Notes under the pieces: generated by a model
Seen by the model: only the letters and a program-made list of their open reading frames with translations
Databases searched by the model: none
Told to the model about the DNA's origin: nothing
In this document: one piece after another, positions 48,940-62,607 of the stretch
How positions within the stretch are numbered: the first letter of the stretch is position 1
Layout of the letters: the number at the start of each line of letters is the position of its first letter
Translations under genes and position numbers: made by a program
DNA from: Tausonia pullulans
Taxonomy: Eukaryota > Basidiomycota > Tremellomycetes > Cystofilobasidiales > Mrakiaceae
Direction: 5' to 3'
Assembly (NCBI GenBank): GCA_951802195.1
Contig: OX637629.1
Span: 186,001 to 250,000, forward strand
Length of the DNA stretch: 64,000 nucleotides

Positions 48940-51900
48940 TTACACAAAAGCCAGGGACGCCGAGCTAGAAAACATGTGCGACGACAGATTATAGGAGGGA
49001 GGCTGAAGCTCTGACCTCGTGATGCGCTCTGGTTCCTGCTCTCTCGGCTCTATCTCCTTGGAGCGTGCGTAGAGGTCGTCCTCGGTCCGATGGGCGGCGT
49101 CGGTGAAGGAACGGTCGGCAAACAGCTGGATCGACATGAGCGCATTGAGGCTTCAGGCGTAGGGGGGTCGAATCAGGATGGGAAGTAGCAGGAGAAGGGA
49201 AGAATTAATGAGAACAAGGCACACGCACTTGTACGGGTCCCTTTGGTACGTCTGCATTTCGCGAAGAATATCGGCTGACTTCATCCGCTTGCCAAAGTTG
49301 ATGAGCTTGCGCTCGCCGGGGAGGAAATTGGGATTGCCGTCCTCGATGAAGGTCAAATGCGTGAGGTAGACGCCGAGGAAGGGTACCGACGGTGGGTTGA
49401 CGCGCGAGAGCTGGTCGCGGTATGCGGCAAAATTCTTGCCTGAATCGACGGCCTTGGAAACGTTCTGGAATGCCGTCGTCGTCTTGATCGACAGCAGGTC
49501 GAATGTCCGTTTGAGACGCGCGATCGGCGACGAGCCAAGACCAGCGACGATAGCAGCAACAGTCGAAAAGTTGTTGAGCGAAAGGCAACGCTGCGGAGGA
49601 AATGGTACGTTGTCAGCTTGTGCTGAGAAGAGAAGGAAAGGTGCATTTGAGTGCGATAGAAAAGCGCAGTAGCAGCGGTGCTCCCTCACATCGGCGATCT
49701 GGATCCAGTGCTTGACAACAGCAGCGCGCTGCTTGGGCTGGTTATCCGCGAGGACTGAGACCTGGACCCATCGAGAGATCTGATTACTAAGCTTGATGAC
49801 AGCTTTGATGTTGGGCGCTTTGCGTGGGTCTGAGAGGTCAGACCAGGCCTTGTGAAGGCATTCGACCGGTCGGATCCGGGTATAGACCCGGGCTTCCATG
49901 AGCGTCAGTTGGCGGGCCATCTCGAGCGGGTCAATATCCTGCAGACGGAGCGTCTTGCGTGATGGAGGGACGATCGACGGTGGTGGAAAGTCGTTATGAG
50001 TGAGCGTAAGTTTGCGCATCGCATTGAGATCCTTGCCCTCGTTCTGGAGAGAGAAGGGGTTAGCTGAAGACGACAGAGAAACAAACAGGTGGATAATTCG
50101 ACGTACCCGGCCTTCAACGAGTCGGATGAGAAGTTTGCCCCACTGACCCTGGAGTGACTCGGGCAGGTCAAGCGCGAACTGGTGGACTTTTCGCATTACA
50201 GTCTGGTCCTCGTCCTCCATGTAGTTCTCGGCAATCCAGATCTTGAGGACGTTAAGCACCTTGAGTCGGATCGGCAGCTGTTTCTCCGCCCGCCACTTAT
50301 CGAGCTCGTCGAGCTCGAGGCCCGAGGGAGGCGCAAGCGAGAACCGCTGAACGAGGAGCTCAAAAAGCTCGCTCGGCGTCGAAAACGACTTATGGGTCAT
50401 GAGGAACGTCTCGCGGAAGGTGTGGCCTGCGTCGAGTGGAGGATGTCAGCTCCATTATCAAGGAGGGAGAAACAAAGGACGAAGGCCTAACCACTGTAGC
50501 CGCCTTGATGCGAGGTGAGATGAACAATAAGGGCTGGCAGTGTCCCGCCCTTGACTTGGTCGCGTTCGCCGTCGACCATGATGAGGTCCTCAGGGGCAAA
50601 ATCGGCGCCCAGGAACCATGGCGGTTCCGGAATCGGGGTCGGAAGGACACCCGGGTTGATTCCGAGCATCCGGGTGAGCTTGTTGCTGTTCCGACTCGGA
50701 GACTCGCTAATCAATGTCGTCGACCAAGCTGTTCATCGACGCGAAAAGATCAATATTTGGCTTTTATGGCAAGGCGAGCACGATTTGCTTCACTCACCGG
50801 TCTCGTCACTCTCTCTCCGCCGAAGCGAATCAACGCCCCGCGAGCTTCCACTTCCGCGGAACTGGTTATCGTACGACGTCGATGGGTTGGACGACGACGT
50901 TGAAATGCCGCCCAAGCTGCTCTGCCTCGCCCTCCCAGCAGTGGAGAGCGAGCCGACCGAGCTCTCCGCGAGCCCCCTTGCGAGCGAGGCGTGCTTCGCG
51001 TCGAATCGGTCTCTCTCCTCGTCGAGATTGTCGGGCGGTTCGTTGTCAATCTCCTGGTCAATCGACTGGGCAAGGTTTTTCCCTGATCGGCGGAGGTAAT
51101 CGCTCCGCTTGGACGAGACAGACCCTCTCGACTTCGCCGAACCCATCGACATGCGCGAGATTGACCCGCGAGCGGAGCAGGACGAGCTTAGCGTCGTCGG
51201 AGGTCGTCGCTGACCGATTCGACCCTTCGTGCCAGCCCGGACGGCGTTACCCTGCTGGTACGAGACGTGCCAGAGGGCAAGGAACGATGTCGTCAACGCT
51301 CCGAGGGACGCCTGAAGCGTCGTAACGATGAGTCGGAGGTTCACCTCGGTGAGGACACCGAGCGAAGAGACGAGCGAGCCCGAAGCGTCGAGGAGCGAGT
51401 CGAGCGAGGCCTCGTACTCCCGCAGAAGCTCGTTGGCCTTGACGACGAGCTTCGCGTACGCGGCGTCGCGTTGAACGATGGAGACGTCCTCGTCCTCGCC
51501 GTCGAGATCGATCGCAGCCGCGACGTCAAAGCTCCTTGCGTGCTGGGTGACGTCGTTGATGCGCCGAAGGAGCTCGTAATAGAGGTGTAGAGGCGGATCA
51601 CCGGTGACTGCTGCTGATACTGTTGATGAGTCATTTGCTGTCGTTGTCGCCGAACGAAGGGCTTCCAATGACTGGTTCGCCCTAGCCTGAAGCTGCCGGA
51701 TGTGAGCCTCCGTAGCATCGATCCCGAACGGTCGGGTAAGCTTTTCGCCGTCGACGTTGAGGGAGAAACCGTTCCTGCCGCCTATGAGATGCGCGATCCC
51801 GACTGAATCGAGCCATCCCTCAAGCCGCTTGGGCCTAGCCGAAGGCCCACGGAAGGCTCGCTCCCGCTCGGCCTCGAGCCCAAAGGCGACGACGGTCCGC

Positions 51901-54866
51901 TCAACGTCCTCGGCGTCCGCGAGGACCTGGATCTCGACGGCGGAGGCGTCCGGAGGGGGGGTCGACGACGTCGGCGAGAGTGGCGGGTCCTGCTCAAAGA
52001 GCCGGAACGAGACGATAAGTCGGGCGAGGCTCGCCTGGACACGTCGGTGGGAGGCCTTGAGCTGTTCCGAGACCTGTAGCACGTTGGGGATAGGCCTTGC
52101 GGCAGAGAGCGTGTTGGATGAGGAAGATGGAAGATAAGATGAAGCCGCTGCTGCGGGAAGCGCCTCGCTGGCTGAGGCGTCCATTACGCCTGAAGCATAT
52201 ATGAGTCGTCTCGTCGCGGCAATGACGACTGTCATTGCAGTATTAGCGCGTTCCTCGCGGGAAGCAAAGAGATCCTGGTCCTGCTGGTCGTCCTCAATTG
52301 CCAGAGGCGACAGCAAGGCCTCCCCCGGTGGACGAACCCCAACTGCGTCCTTGAGCCGACGAATGGCGTTGCGGACCTTGAGAGCGAGAACGGGGATCCC
52401 ATCAGGCTCGTAGTGGCTCGAGATGCCGTCCTCGAGCTCACGGAGCTTGCGGTGCATCTCGTCCGTCCCGCCGCGGTCTCCCCCGGCTCCTCCTGGGCCT
52501 CGCGGAAGAGGGGATGGACCACCGCTGGAAGGCCTGTCCTTAATAGAGCGGCTAGTGCCCACTGGCTGTCGCTTCCGGAATGAGATCTCCTCGTCGAGGT
52601 CAGACGTGTCGTCGAGGACCTCGGAGTTCGCAGTATGGCCGTTGACGAGCTTGGCGGGCGACGAGAAGGGCGACTGGGACCTGCTTCTCGGCATTCGATT
52701 CCCGGACTGATAAGATATCCGTCGATCTTGAGACCTTTGGGGTGGAAAGGAGGAGGCCTCTCCGCGTGCTTCCGGAGGCGGCGGTGAGGGCGGTCGGAGT
52801 CGGTTCTCCCCCGTCTCCGGATTGTGGTAGTAGACGGTCATGCCGTCCTCGGTCATCCGGGTAAGCCACGGTGACGGTAGCTGAGCGGCGAGCTTGAGCC
52901 GAGGCTGGAAGCCCGTCGATGACGACGATGGATGCATCCCCGTCCCGGACGAGAACGATGGCGAGGGTGAGGGGAGTCCGCTCTGGTCGTACGACGTCCG
53001 TTGATGGTGCACCTGAGAGCGATGTTGCTGCTGATAAGAATGAGAGTGCGAATGGTGAGGATACTCGCTGTTGCTGCTGGGGCCGTTGCCGGAGTCGTAG
53101 AAGGTCTCCTGGTGGGCCGAGGGCGAGGGAGCGTAGTCTGTGTCGTCAGACTCAGACTGCGACTCGGCCGAAGGGAGGTCTTGGCTCGTCGCCCCTGTCT
53201 GCGTGTTCAGGTAGAAGATCTGATGGAAAAAGGGGGGTTGTCAGCGCAAATTCATCGAGGCGGGCCGACGAGGGGACCTATGTATGCGCGCTCACCTGGC
53301 CTCCAGCGGTAACCTAGCGGATCAAACGAGCGAGGTACGCAGCAATCGCGACGGAACAAGTGAAGAGAGGGAGGTGATAACGCGTTAGTCAACAGCATCC
53401 GACAGCTACCTCGAGAGAGACGCGCGCGAGACATACTCTTGGGACCCAGAACTCGTTCGCATCCCGCCCTCCTCGTCTCGACGAGGGCTCCGTATACGAG
53501 TCCCCTCGACGACGTCCTCCACCCAGCTCCTGGTCGTCGTCGTCGTCCCCGGCGTGGAAGCTCGGGTCGAAGCCCCCCTGTGGCGTCCGGTGTTGCCAGT
53601 CGTCGTCGTCCGAGAGCGGGCCCTCGCGCTTGAGGAGCTCTTCGGCCGCTTCCTCCTCGGACAGCTGAGTGACATAGTTGGATGGGAGCCAGCTGTAAGG
53701 TAAAACAAAAGTGGATGAGCTAAAGTGTCAGCGGACGAGGTAAACGCGAGAGGCTTGAGAGTCCGGATGTTTGGGAGCTCGCGAACCGACCCGCGACACA
53801 CGCGCGCACCCCCTTTCCTGGCGACTATGAGACTGGCTCGGTAGGAGGGGTCCCAAAGAGCGTGTAACAATGGCAGAGACGGGAAGCTCAAAGGACAACA
53901 AGGAAAGAAGGCGAGAAGGGCGCTCTTGCGACTCGCTTGGGCCGCCGCCCTCTAGCTCTCGAGGCCCGACGCGACCGGCATGAGGGATCCAAGGCAACTC
54001 GCACTGGGGAGCACCTGCCTTGTGACACATGTGAGAGGCGATGGAATGGGAGAACGAATAGCCAGGGGGACGGAGACGCATGATGAAGCAAGGAAAGGAG
54101 GAGGGAGATCAACGACGGCGGTGCCGTTCCTTCTCATTTCATCCCGTTCCTGATCACCACACAGACTACCTCCAGCCCCCTCGCACTTCCCACAAACTGG
54201 CCGCGACATCCAAGGGACTGTGGTGGCAGCCAAACGAGGGCATGCAGGCGAGAGAACAAGGAGGAAGGGCAGGTGCGAGCCCCTTCTCTCTCCCCCGCGA
54301 GACGAGCGACCCTCCACCACTTCTCGCGTGTGAGCGAAGGGTCGGGCCCCTCACCCCCGGAAGCATTCGTTCGTGGAGCGAGAGCTAGACGCGGAGAGCA
54401 GGGCAGCGAGTGGGAGTAGAGCGGAGCAAGGCAGTGGATGGGATATGTGAAGGGTAGGAGGTGCCAGCTGCCATGAGTTGTGAGACAGGTCGAAGGAAGG
54501 GAGCATGGGTAGGGGGGAAGCTGCTAGTACCCTCGTTCGTAGACTCTCTCACAGGCATTCTTGTCCTCGATCTCGCTCGTGAACACCAGACAAGATAAGG
54601 AAGGAAATGGCCACCACTCACCCTCGCTGGCCCTCATGGACGCCGTCCCACCAGCCCGACTCGAGCTGGCTGAGGATCTCAATCACGTCGCCGACGCGGA
54701 AGTTGAGGCTCGAGCTCTCGGACGACTGAAAGTCAAAGAGCGCGCGAACAAAGATGGTCTCCTCGCCCTCCTCATTGTCGGCAAGGCTGTCGCGGTCGTC
54801 CTGAGCGTCAGCGAAGGCGGAGATCGGGTCCTCCTCCCCGTAGAGGTCCGCGGGCGGGTGCGGCAT
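48940..54866 (-). CDS. CDC25: CDC25-type Ras guanine-nucleotide exchange factor (SH3, WW-like, RasGEF-N, RasGEF)
   Basis: The start MPHPPADLYGEEDPISAF is at 54866 and the stop TAA at 48940-48942, about 1400 residues. An SH3 domain at about residues 30-90 reads FVRALFDFQSSESSSLNFRV, GWWDGVHEGQRG, and after a 0.93-kb intron WLPSNYVTQLSEEEAA. A WW-like module follows: LPSPWLTRMTEDGMTVYYHN. A long helical region with Ser/Pro linkers leads to RasGEF-N (MTHKSFSTPSELFELLVQRF, WIAENYMEDEDQ). The catalytic CDC25 domain contains DPLEMARQLTLMEARVYTRI, SNQISRWVQVSVLAD, NNFSTVAAIVAGLGSSPIARL, PFLGVYLTHLTFIEDGNPNF and INFGKRMKSADILREMQ. It should load Ras with GTP at membranes upstream of cAMP/MAPK signalling, as Cdc25 and Ste6 do in yeasts. 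The family call is certain; pathway output is inference. Confidence 0.93.
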
Positions 54867-56691
54867 GGCGGCGGGGTCGAGGAGACGTAAGCGGGTCGAG
54901 CCGCGTCGAGGGCGACCGAGGTGCGAGCGAGCGAGGAAGACGGGTGGGAGGAGAGGAGAGGACGAAGGTGGGAGAGAATAAGGCGGGCGAGGAGAAGAGA
55001 GAGTGATAGAGTGAGGGAAAAGGGGAGGCTAAGCGGACCGTCGGAGGGGGGGAAGGTAAGGGAAGGGGGTGCGAGCGTTGAGAGGGAGAGGAAGGAGGAT
55101 GAGCAACGACAGGGAGGCGGCGACGCGCCTCGGCCGGGGGGAGGAGGGGGGGGAAGAGGGCGAACTGCGCGGGGTCGGCAGACGGGTGGAGGAAAGGACA
55201 GACGACCGGAGACGGAGCTCGAGAGACTGCGTGCGAGCAAGTGCGGTCGAGAGAAAATGGTTTGGGCGCCGGTCGAATAGAGAGGTGAGGACGATAAGAG
55301 AGATGAGAGCGAACGAGGGTTGCTGCCGGGCGGGCGGAGTCTGAAGACGTCGCGCGCTGGCGAGATGAGTCTTAACGGTAACACGTGAGGGCAGGGTTCG
55401 AAGCCCAGATCGTGGGTCTTCTCAAAATGGCAAGTGAATTTAAGGGAGAAGAAACGCTAAAAAGAAAGACTGTTTGCAGGCCGAGCGATGGTCGCGGACC
55501 TCTGCCGGAAGCGCCCACGTCCGGTGGTGCTCTCGCGCGCTGCTGTCGTGCAATCGCGTCGTCTCCTTGTCACGACTGATCTGCCCTCTCTCCCTGGCTC
55601 CCTTTCAGGCCCTTTTTACACGTAGGAACAGATCTGATCAGGGTCATCCCAGCCCCGCGTTCTCGCCCCGTTTGTTTGGTTTTGCCCCGGAGTCTGAGCC
55701 AGAGTCTGACCAGGACTGAAGGCCCCACTTCTGGGTCGAAGATCGAAGTCTGACCGTGTGCAATCTGCCAAATGCTCATCACTTTGAGCTGCTCAGGCTT
55801 CTCAAAACAAGGAGACCCCCGAAGAGGGTTAACCGGCGAAGGTTCTTCTAGGCCTTTCACTCGTCCAGGTTTGCTACTCCGCTTCGTCAAAGCAGCAAGT
55901 TACTCGTCTACCCCTTCTCCTCTTCGCTCTCCATTGACGGTGGCGCAGGCTCACTCTGTTGTCTTCGGTAGAACAGTGTGGAGATGCATCATCATTTGCT
56001 GGAATCTCATCAAGGGACCTTCGAGTCGCTCATGATAGGTGACAGAGCTTGCTCGTTGACATGACATACGCCACTATAAGCCATTACTCTCGTCATCTTG
56101 CTTGCTTCTCCTCCGTTGAACGAGCTGACATCAAACTTTCTCATTGATTGGGGGTGCATGCGTTCGTTGTATACTCCTCGACGAGACTCACAACCCCGCG
56201 ATGCAGTGTACCTTGCCGAGCCACACAGCGGCGGGAGATGCTACTGCATGCCTTAGAAGGGTTGCTTTGAGGTTACGGCGAACAGGGCAAGAGAGCCGCC
56301 CACTCCCCCCGTTTCAGGGGTAGGAGCCTTCCTCTGCTTCTGGCCTTCTCATATCTCCGCCTTCAAAGCACGCCGCTATCCCAACGCGCGCGTGCGTTTC
56401 GATGTATTCTCCTTCCCTCATTCACGGTCCTCTTTTCACACTGATCAATCGACTGGCATAGGTAGGTTTCAAGGGGCCATCCTCGTCGTGAATTGCTGTT
56501 CCTCCACTGGCTCCCAAGGAATGGACGACCAATCTGAGAGATCCCACGGCGAACACTCCGTTCATGCCCATCATCGGTCGCGCTCCCTCTCGACGCGTCG
56601 CCTGCCAGCCCACCTCGCGTTACCCCCTCCCTCCACCTGGCAGCTCGCGTACCCCACCCTCACTCACTTGCCACCCAACCCATTGCGGCGC
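54867..56691. promoter_or_regulatory. Divergent upstream region of the RasGEF and RDH54 genes
   Basis: About 1.8 kb separate the two start codons. 54890-55340 is purine-rich on the plus strand, hence a pyrimidine-rich leader for the RasGEF transcript. 55500-56400 holds nothing recognisable. An in-frame ATG at 56521 upstream of the chosen RDH54 start would add 57 low-complexity residues. Confidence 0.4.
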
Positions 56692-59600
56692 ATGGCGACT
56701 CCCCGCCCCACGCCCAAGTTCATGAGCCCCCTCGCCGGCCCTTCGATCCCCCCGACCTCAGGGGGAACCAAGCGTAAGCTCACAGCGGTGGATGAGAACG
56801 CGCCTGCCTCAAGCACGGCAGGTGGAGGCAGAGCCAAAAGATCAGCGCACCTCCTCTCGACAACCGGGATAGGCTTAGCCCATGAGCGGAAGGTCTTCTA
56901 TGGGATCAACCAAGCCGCGAATGATGCGGCTGCTGAGGGGGACACGGAAGCGACTTACTGGTGAGGTGTGAAAGGGAGGATGGAATTGCGAGCTTCACAG
57001 GACTGACCTCTACGCGTCGTGGACCGATCGGTGGGTGAGCAGGATGGTCCAATGGTCAGTGCCGCCTTCTCTCGCCCTTGCTCTCTGTGTGTTGATAAAA
57101 GGTCTTGTTCCAGGCGCAAGCCTCAGCAGAAAAAGGTACGTTGGAGCGTGGGTGAGAATTGTCGTCCTGTTCTTTAACCTTCCATCGCTCCACCTCCTGC
57201 ACTTTCGCCCGCAGCACAAGGTGAGTTAGCCAGCTGGCTCCATCCCCTCTCAAATCAACCTGACGATTGAAACCAGACCTGGGATGGAGACGCAATTCTC
57301 ATTATCCGAGGCGACAAGTGCTCCTTGAAAGACACAGACGGCAAGGAGTGAGTCTGGAAACAGGCCGAACGTGCATGACACGACGTATCTTGTTAATGCT
57401 CTTATCGTCTCGCAGCATCGGTTCTTCTAAGTTCACCGCTGGCATCATTGAGATCGGGACGGAGCTCAGGATCGGCGGCAAGGAGATCGAGGTCGACATG
57501 CCGATCTCGGCCGAGGAGTAAGTGGCGGACTTGCTCTCAAGTTGACGCCGGTTCAGTGAGGACGGCCAACATACTGATCAGTCGTTATATTCATCATCGC
57601 CAGATACCTCTCAGGTGGGCGCATACATCCCGTTTCCGAGCCTCGCGCGCTACGCTCAACCACAACTGACCTGCTCCCCTCCTCCTCCACCTCCTCCCAG
57701 GATCCTGCTTCACCTCAGGCCACAAACCCGGTGCTCCCTCATCCTCTACAATGCCCTCAGCCGCTGCCGCCGCCTCGCTTGCCCGCGTCGCCGGCCCGGC
57801 TTTCAAGCCCCTCTTGCTCAAGTCAGCGGTGCTCCAGGCTGCGTCGAAGAACTCATTCAAGCCTCTCACACTCGCGGCACCATCTCGAGCTGGCGGCTCT
57901 CCCTCTGGGGGCGCGTTTGCCTCTTCGTCGACCGTGGCGGCGGCTGGTGTAGAAGGGGGAGTATCGGGGACGCCTAACGTGAAGGGCAATTCAAGGGCGC
58001 CAGCGCCGCCAGTGAAGAAAAAGCCTCAGCCGAAGTGGGTGTGCTGTGAAGTAGGTGTATCAGGCGGACTGGCTGACCTAGCAAATGATGTAGGTTCGAT
58101 CCCACAAGGGAGGGCGCGGTCGTCATGATGCGGCCTAAGCAGCAACATCTCACCAAATACAACAAGGACCACAGGAAGTGAGGCTACCAAATCTAATTTG
58201 CGAGATCGCCCGTAATGGGAGCGAATCTCTTATCCCTCTCCCCCTGCCAGAAACCTCGAGCTTGACGACATCGTCGACGTCGTCCTCGACCCCAAGCTCA
58301 GCGACCAAATGCGGCCGCACCAAAAGGAGGGCGTCAAGGTGAGGACCAACTTCTCGTTCAGCGCGCGTTTCCATCGTTGATGGGCTCTACGGGGCAGTTC
58401 ATGTATGAGTGCGTGATGCGGCTCAAGAAGTTCGAGGGCGAGGGCGCAATTCTCGCCGACCAGATGTGAGAGCTCTCTCTAGCATCGTCCCTCTTTTCGT
58501 ACGTCTGACTGTGTATGTACGCGTGGCACTCAGGGGCCTCGGCAAGACGCTCCAGACTGTCGCGCTCATTTGGACACTCCTCAAGCAAACGCCCTATATC
58601 GGCCCTCATTCACAGAGTGTCATCGGTAAGGCGCTCATCGTCTGTCCGGTCTCGCTGACATCGAACTGGAAGAAGGAATTCAACAAGTGGTGCATCGTTG
58701 TGTCTTCGTGGCCCGTTCGCATTGACGGCCTTGAGCTGACGGGGTTGATTGCCTTTAGGCTCGGACGAGATGCCATCGGCGTCTTCGTGGGAGACGGAGA
58801 CAAGAATCACATTCGACAGTTCACAACGTCCCGCCGGCACCAGGTCCTCGTCATCGGATACGAAAAGGTACGGATGGCTGCGAAAAGGAGCTTCTCTATA
58901 GAAGAGCCTATGCTCACGCTCTTCGCTCTCAGCTTCGCAAGGTCATCGACGAGCTCAAAAGCTGCCAGCCTCCGATCGGGCTCATTATCTGCGACGAGGG
59001 TAAGCAGCGAGCTCGTCTCTCCCCGCGATCGGTGTGAGGTAGGGAGGGGGGGAGGCCAGATATCTGATGATCTCTCCGCCAGGTCACCGCCTCAAGTCCA
59101 AAGACGCCAAAACGAGCAAGATGTTTGATGCGCTCAGCACCAAGCGCAGTGAGTAATAGGCGTTCTTTCCCGACCCTTCAGACTGACCCCACCTCGCTTT
59201 TCCAGGGATCATCCTCACGGGCACGCCTGTCCAGAACGATCTCGGCGAGTTTTGGAGTATCGTGAGCGCGCGCATCCCCACCTCGAGGAGTCGCTTACTT
59301 ACTTATCTAACCCATCGCCACCCGCCAGGTCGAGTTCATCAACCCGGGGATCCTCGACTCGTACAGCGCGTTCAACAAAATCTACGAGAAGCCCATTGTC
59401 CGTCGTCTCCCCGATCGCACGCTATGCCAGCATGTCTCTCCCGATACTGATGGGCTATCACTCAACTAGGTCAAGTCGCGCGCCCCGGACTGCACGAAAC
59501 ACGAGGCCGAGCTTGGACAGGCACGCCAGGCCAAGCTGAAGGAGATCCAGAACCAGTTCCTTCTCCGCCGAACCGATAAAATCCTTGCTGACTTTCTCAA

Positions 59601-62235
59601 GGCAAAGCGTGTGTTCCTCTCCCTTTCCTTCATCTATCCGCGGATTGTTTTGAAAGTTTTCCTCGATCAGACGAATATGTCGTCTTCGTCGCGCCGACAA
59701 CGCTGCAACTGGACGTGCTTGGCAAGCTGCTCCATCCGAGCACGCTCGCCAGCTTCATCCGAGGCCCGGCGTCTCAGGCCCTTAATCTCAGTGAGTCTTC
59801 TGCGGGTACCCCTTTTTCACTTCCCGAGCTGAGTCCTCTCCTTCTGGGTAGTTGGCTACGCGAGGAAAGTCTGCAATAGCCCGATGGTGAGCTGAAAGCT
59901 CTCCTCGCATTGTCGACGGGTCGCTGACCACCCTGAGTTTCTGTCAGCTCCTTCGACAAAACGAGGGAGGATCATCTGAAGTCCCTGCTCCAGTCGCGGC
60001 GGCTCGCAAGCTTATCCCTGCCGAGCTCGGCGACAACGACATGTCGGTCAGCGGTGCGCCTTCGTCCTCTCTTCCTTGAAATTTGACTTCTCAACTGATC
60101 TGCGGCATCCCACAAACGACTAACCCAGGCAAGCTCATCTCGGTCGCAAACTTGCTGGGCAAGATCAAGGAGCGAACCGAGGAGAAAGTCGTGCTAGTTT
60201 CCAATTTCACCCAGGTGCGACGGTGTTTCTGTCGTTGATGCTCGCCCGCCTTGCGCTGACGTTTGTCGGTGTCAGACGCTCAACATTCTCGAATCTCACT
60301 GCAAGAAGATGAGGTATAAGTACGAGCGTCTCGACGGGTGAGAATTGCTTTTTTTCTTTCTCATTCTTCCGACCGATGAGAGTATGAACGACCCGTTGTC
60401 TCCCAGCTCAACGCCGCAGGGGAAGCGCCAGGACATGGTCGACCGCTTCAACCGGAGCCCCCAATCGAGTAGTTTCATATTCCTCCTATCGTCCAAGAGT
60501 GGAGGCGCCGGCATCAACCTCATTGGTGCCTCGAGGCTCATCATGTTCGATTGCGACTGGTGAAACCTTTGATACTGCCCCTCATGCCTGAAACAGCGGC
60601 TGACAGATTCAACGACGGCGTATAGGAACCCCTCGACGGATCAGCAGGCTATGGCGCGTGTGCACCGAGACGGACAGAAGCGCGACGTCTTCATTTACCG
60701 CTTCATGAGTGAGTGTCTTTCCCTTCTCAAAAACATTCTCTTCTTTTCTGACTCTATCGCACCATTCACAGCCACGGGGAGCATCGACGAGAAGATCTAC
60801 CAGCGGCAGGTCACGAAGATGGGCCTCTCTGGGGCGCTTCTTGTAAGTCTCGACCTGTCCAAATATCTTTGTCTTGTGTGCTCATATTCTTTACTCTCAG
60901 GGTGAAGGCAATGCAGACGTCTTGGAAAAGTCGAACAACAACGGCAGCGACAGTTTCAGCCCTGAGGAGCTTGTGCGTCTTCGCCTGCTTCTATTTTAGA
61001 CTCGTCAGCGACTCACCCTCGTTTCTCCTGGTAGCGCGACCTCTTCACCGTCCAGACGCGCACGTCCTGCCAGACGCATGACCTCATTGACTGTAAGTGC
61101 CTCTATGAGGAGCTTGAAGATAACGACGACGACGGCGATGACCGAAGCGGCCCTGGGTCCGTTATGGCCTCCGGTTCCACGACTCCGAGCGCACGGTCAA
61201 GCGTCAAGTCGTCGAGCGTCGCACCTTCGGACAGCGAGGACGATGACGAGGCGTACATCACCACGGCGTCAAACATCCGACCGGAGAAAGCGGAAGCCAA
61301 GGTGCGCAATGGACGTCGCCCTCTCTTCGTTGCCAGACGGACTGACTGCTCACTTGGCGTGCTTCATCCAGAGGAAGAAGTCAAAGATCGACAAGCTCGC
61401 GGCGCTCAAGGACTGGACGCACATTGATGGTCTCGCCCCGAGCACGTACTCAGGCGTTCAAGACGACATCCTGTGTGTTGGCTTTCTCTTTTCGATTCAC
61501 GTTCAGCTGCTGATTCTGAGCTCGCCTCAGGAGGGGTATCCTTACGATGTACCAAAAGTTCTACCCAGCTCCGGCAACCAGTGCACCCATGGCCAGTTCG
61601 ACCCAGAAACAGAAGGCCGGGGCGTCTCCCGCTCCCCACTGCCCTTCATCCTCGACCAAGAGGAGGCGCGGTGCTATCGTTATTGAGAGCGATGAAGAGG
61701 AGGAGCAGGGGCAGGGAGAGGAGGATAACTCCGGCTCCAGTTCGGACTCGGACTCGTATATCTCGGTCATCGATGATCGTGAGTGCCCGACCTCTTGCAC
61801 TTCCCTCACCTGTCTCGCGAGAGTCTGACCTCCATGATCTGTTCCACGCTCCAGCGGACTTCACCGCCCCCCGGAGCCCGTCTTCGTCCGACGACGAGCG
61901 TGCCGCCCGCAGGGCGAGCAAGAAGGCGAAGAAGCCGCCGCAAAAATCCATCCTCAACACCATCGACACCATCGACACCATAGACGTCCTCAACGTTCAT
62001 GACGTCGAGGAGGAAGAGCAGACTCAGCGAGCGATGCCATGTTTCTCAGCGACCTCCGACCAGACCGGTGGCTGGGGCGGCGTTGATCTTGCGAGCATGG
62101 CTGCTAAGGGGGAGGGTGGACGAGTAAGTGGCTGGCTCTCTCATTTGGGTAGGCCCTCGCACTAGACTGACGTCTTCTCACTTCCAGATCTCCTTCCTCT
62201 TTGAGCGCAACAGTCTGCCCTCTGATTCACTGTAA
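56692..62235 (+). CDS. RDH54: Rdh54/RAD54B Swi2/Snf2 recombination ATPase
   Basis: The start [17 protein letters not shown] is at 56692 (alternative 56521) and the stop TAA at 62233-62235. About 20 exons give roughly 1150 residues. The N-terminal Rdh54/RAD54B domain is built from exon 1 (ending 56960), a 12-nt exon (57043-57054), a 22-nt exon (57114-57135), a 6-nt exon (57215-57220) and the exon from 57277. Together these read TYWMVQWRKPQQKKHKTWDG, then [16 protein letters not shown]. ATPase motifs follow: [80 protein letters not shown], and [20 protein letters not shown]. The C-terminus has [20 protein letters not shown], an acidic Ser-rich stretch, and [15 protein letters not shown]. Rdh54 helps Rad51/Dmc1 by translocating on duplex DNA and removing recombinase from dsDNA, in the nucleus. 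The DEGH box and the N-terminal KPQQKKHKTWDG separate it from Rad54 itself. Confidence 0.93.
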
Positions 62236-62607
62236 ATTTTGCATCCTGCTTGCTTGTCTTGTCTTTCCGCCTCTTCCCCCTTCTTTGCATCTCTTTCGCC
62301 TCCTCCATCGCTTCGCTACGCATCCCACAGCTCTACACGTTTCATGTCCAGCCTTATTCAACTCTGAAGAGAGGAAGGGCCCCGAAGCCCTTTGCCCGGA
62401 AACATCAAAGACTTCTTTGGTCACTCTTGCTGCCCCTGTCAGTCGAGTGATGCAATTGAAAATCCGTCAGGGGTCTGCACGACGTGCGCTCATGCAACCC
62501 AACGCAGGGACCTCGCTCGCTCCCGTCCACCTTCCCACCATTAGTCTTTCCCTGTCCTCTCCCAAAAGTTCCACCCACTCCGCCTCTACCTCTGGACGAC
62601 CCTCACG
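62236..62607. promoter_or_regulatory. Intergenic promoter region of the GPI-anchor candidate
   Basis: These 372 bp lie between the RDH54 stop and the next start. The plus strand is C/T-rich (TCTTTCGCCTCC, CTCGCTCCCG), as in fungal core promoters and leaders. Confidence 0.4.
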
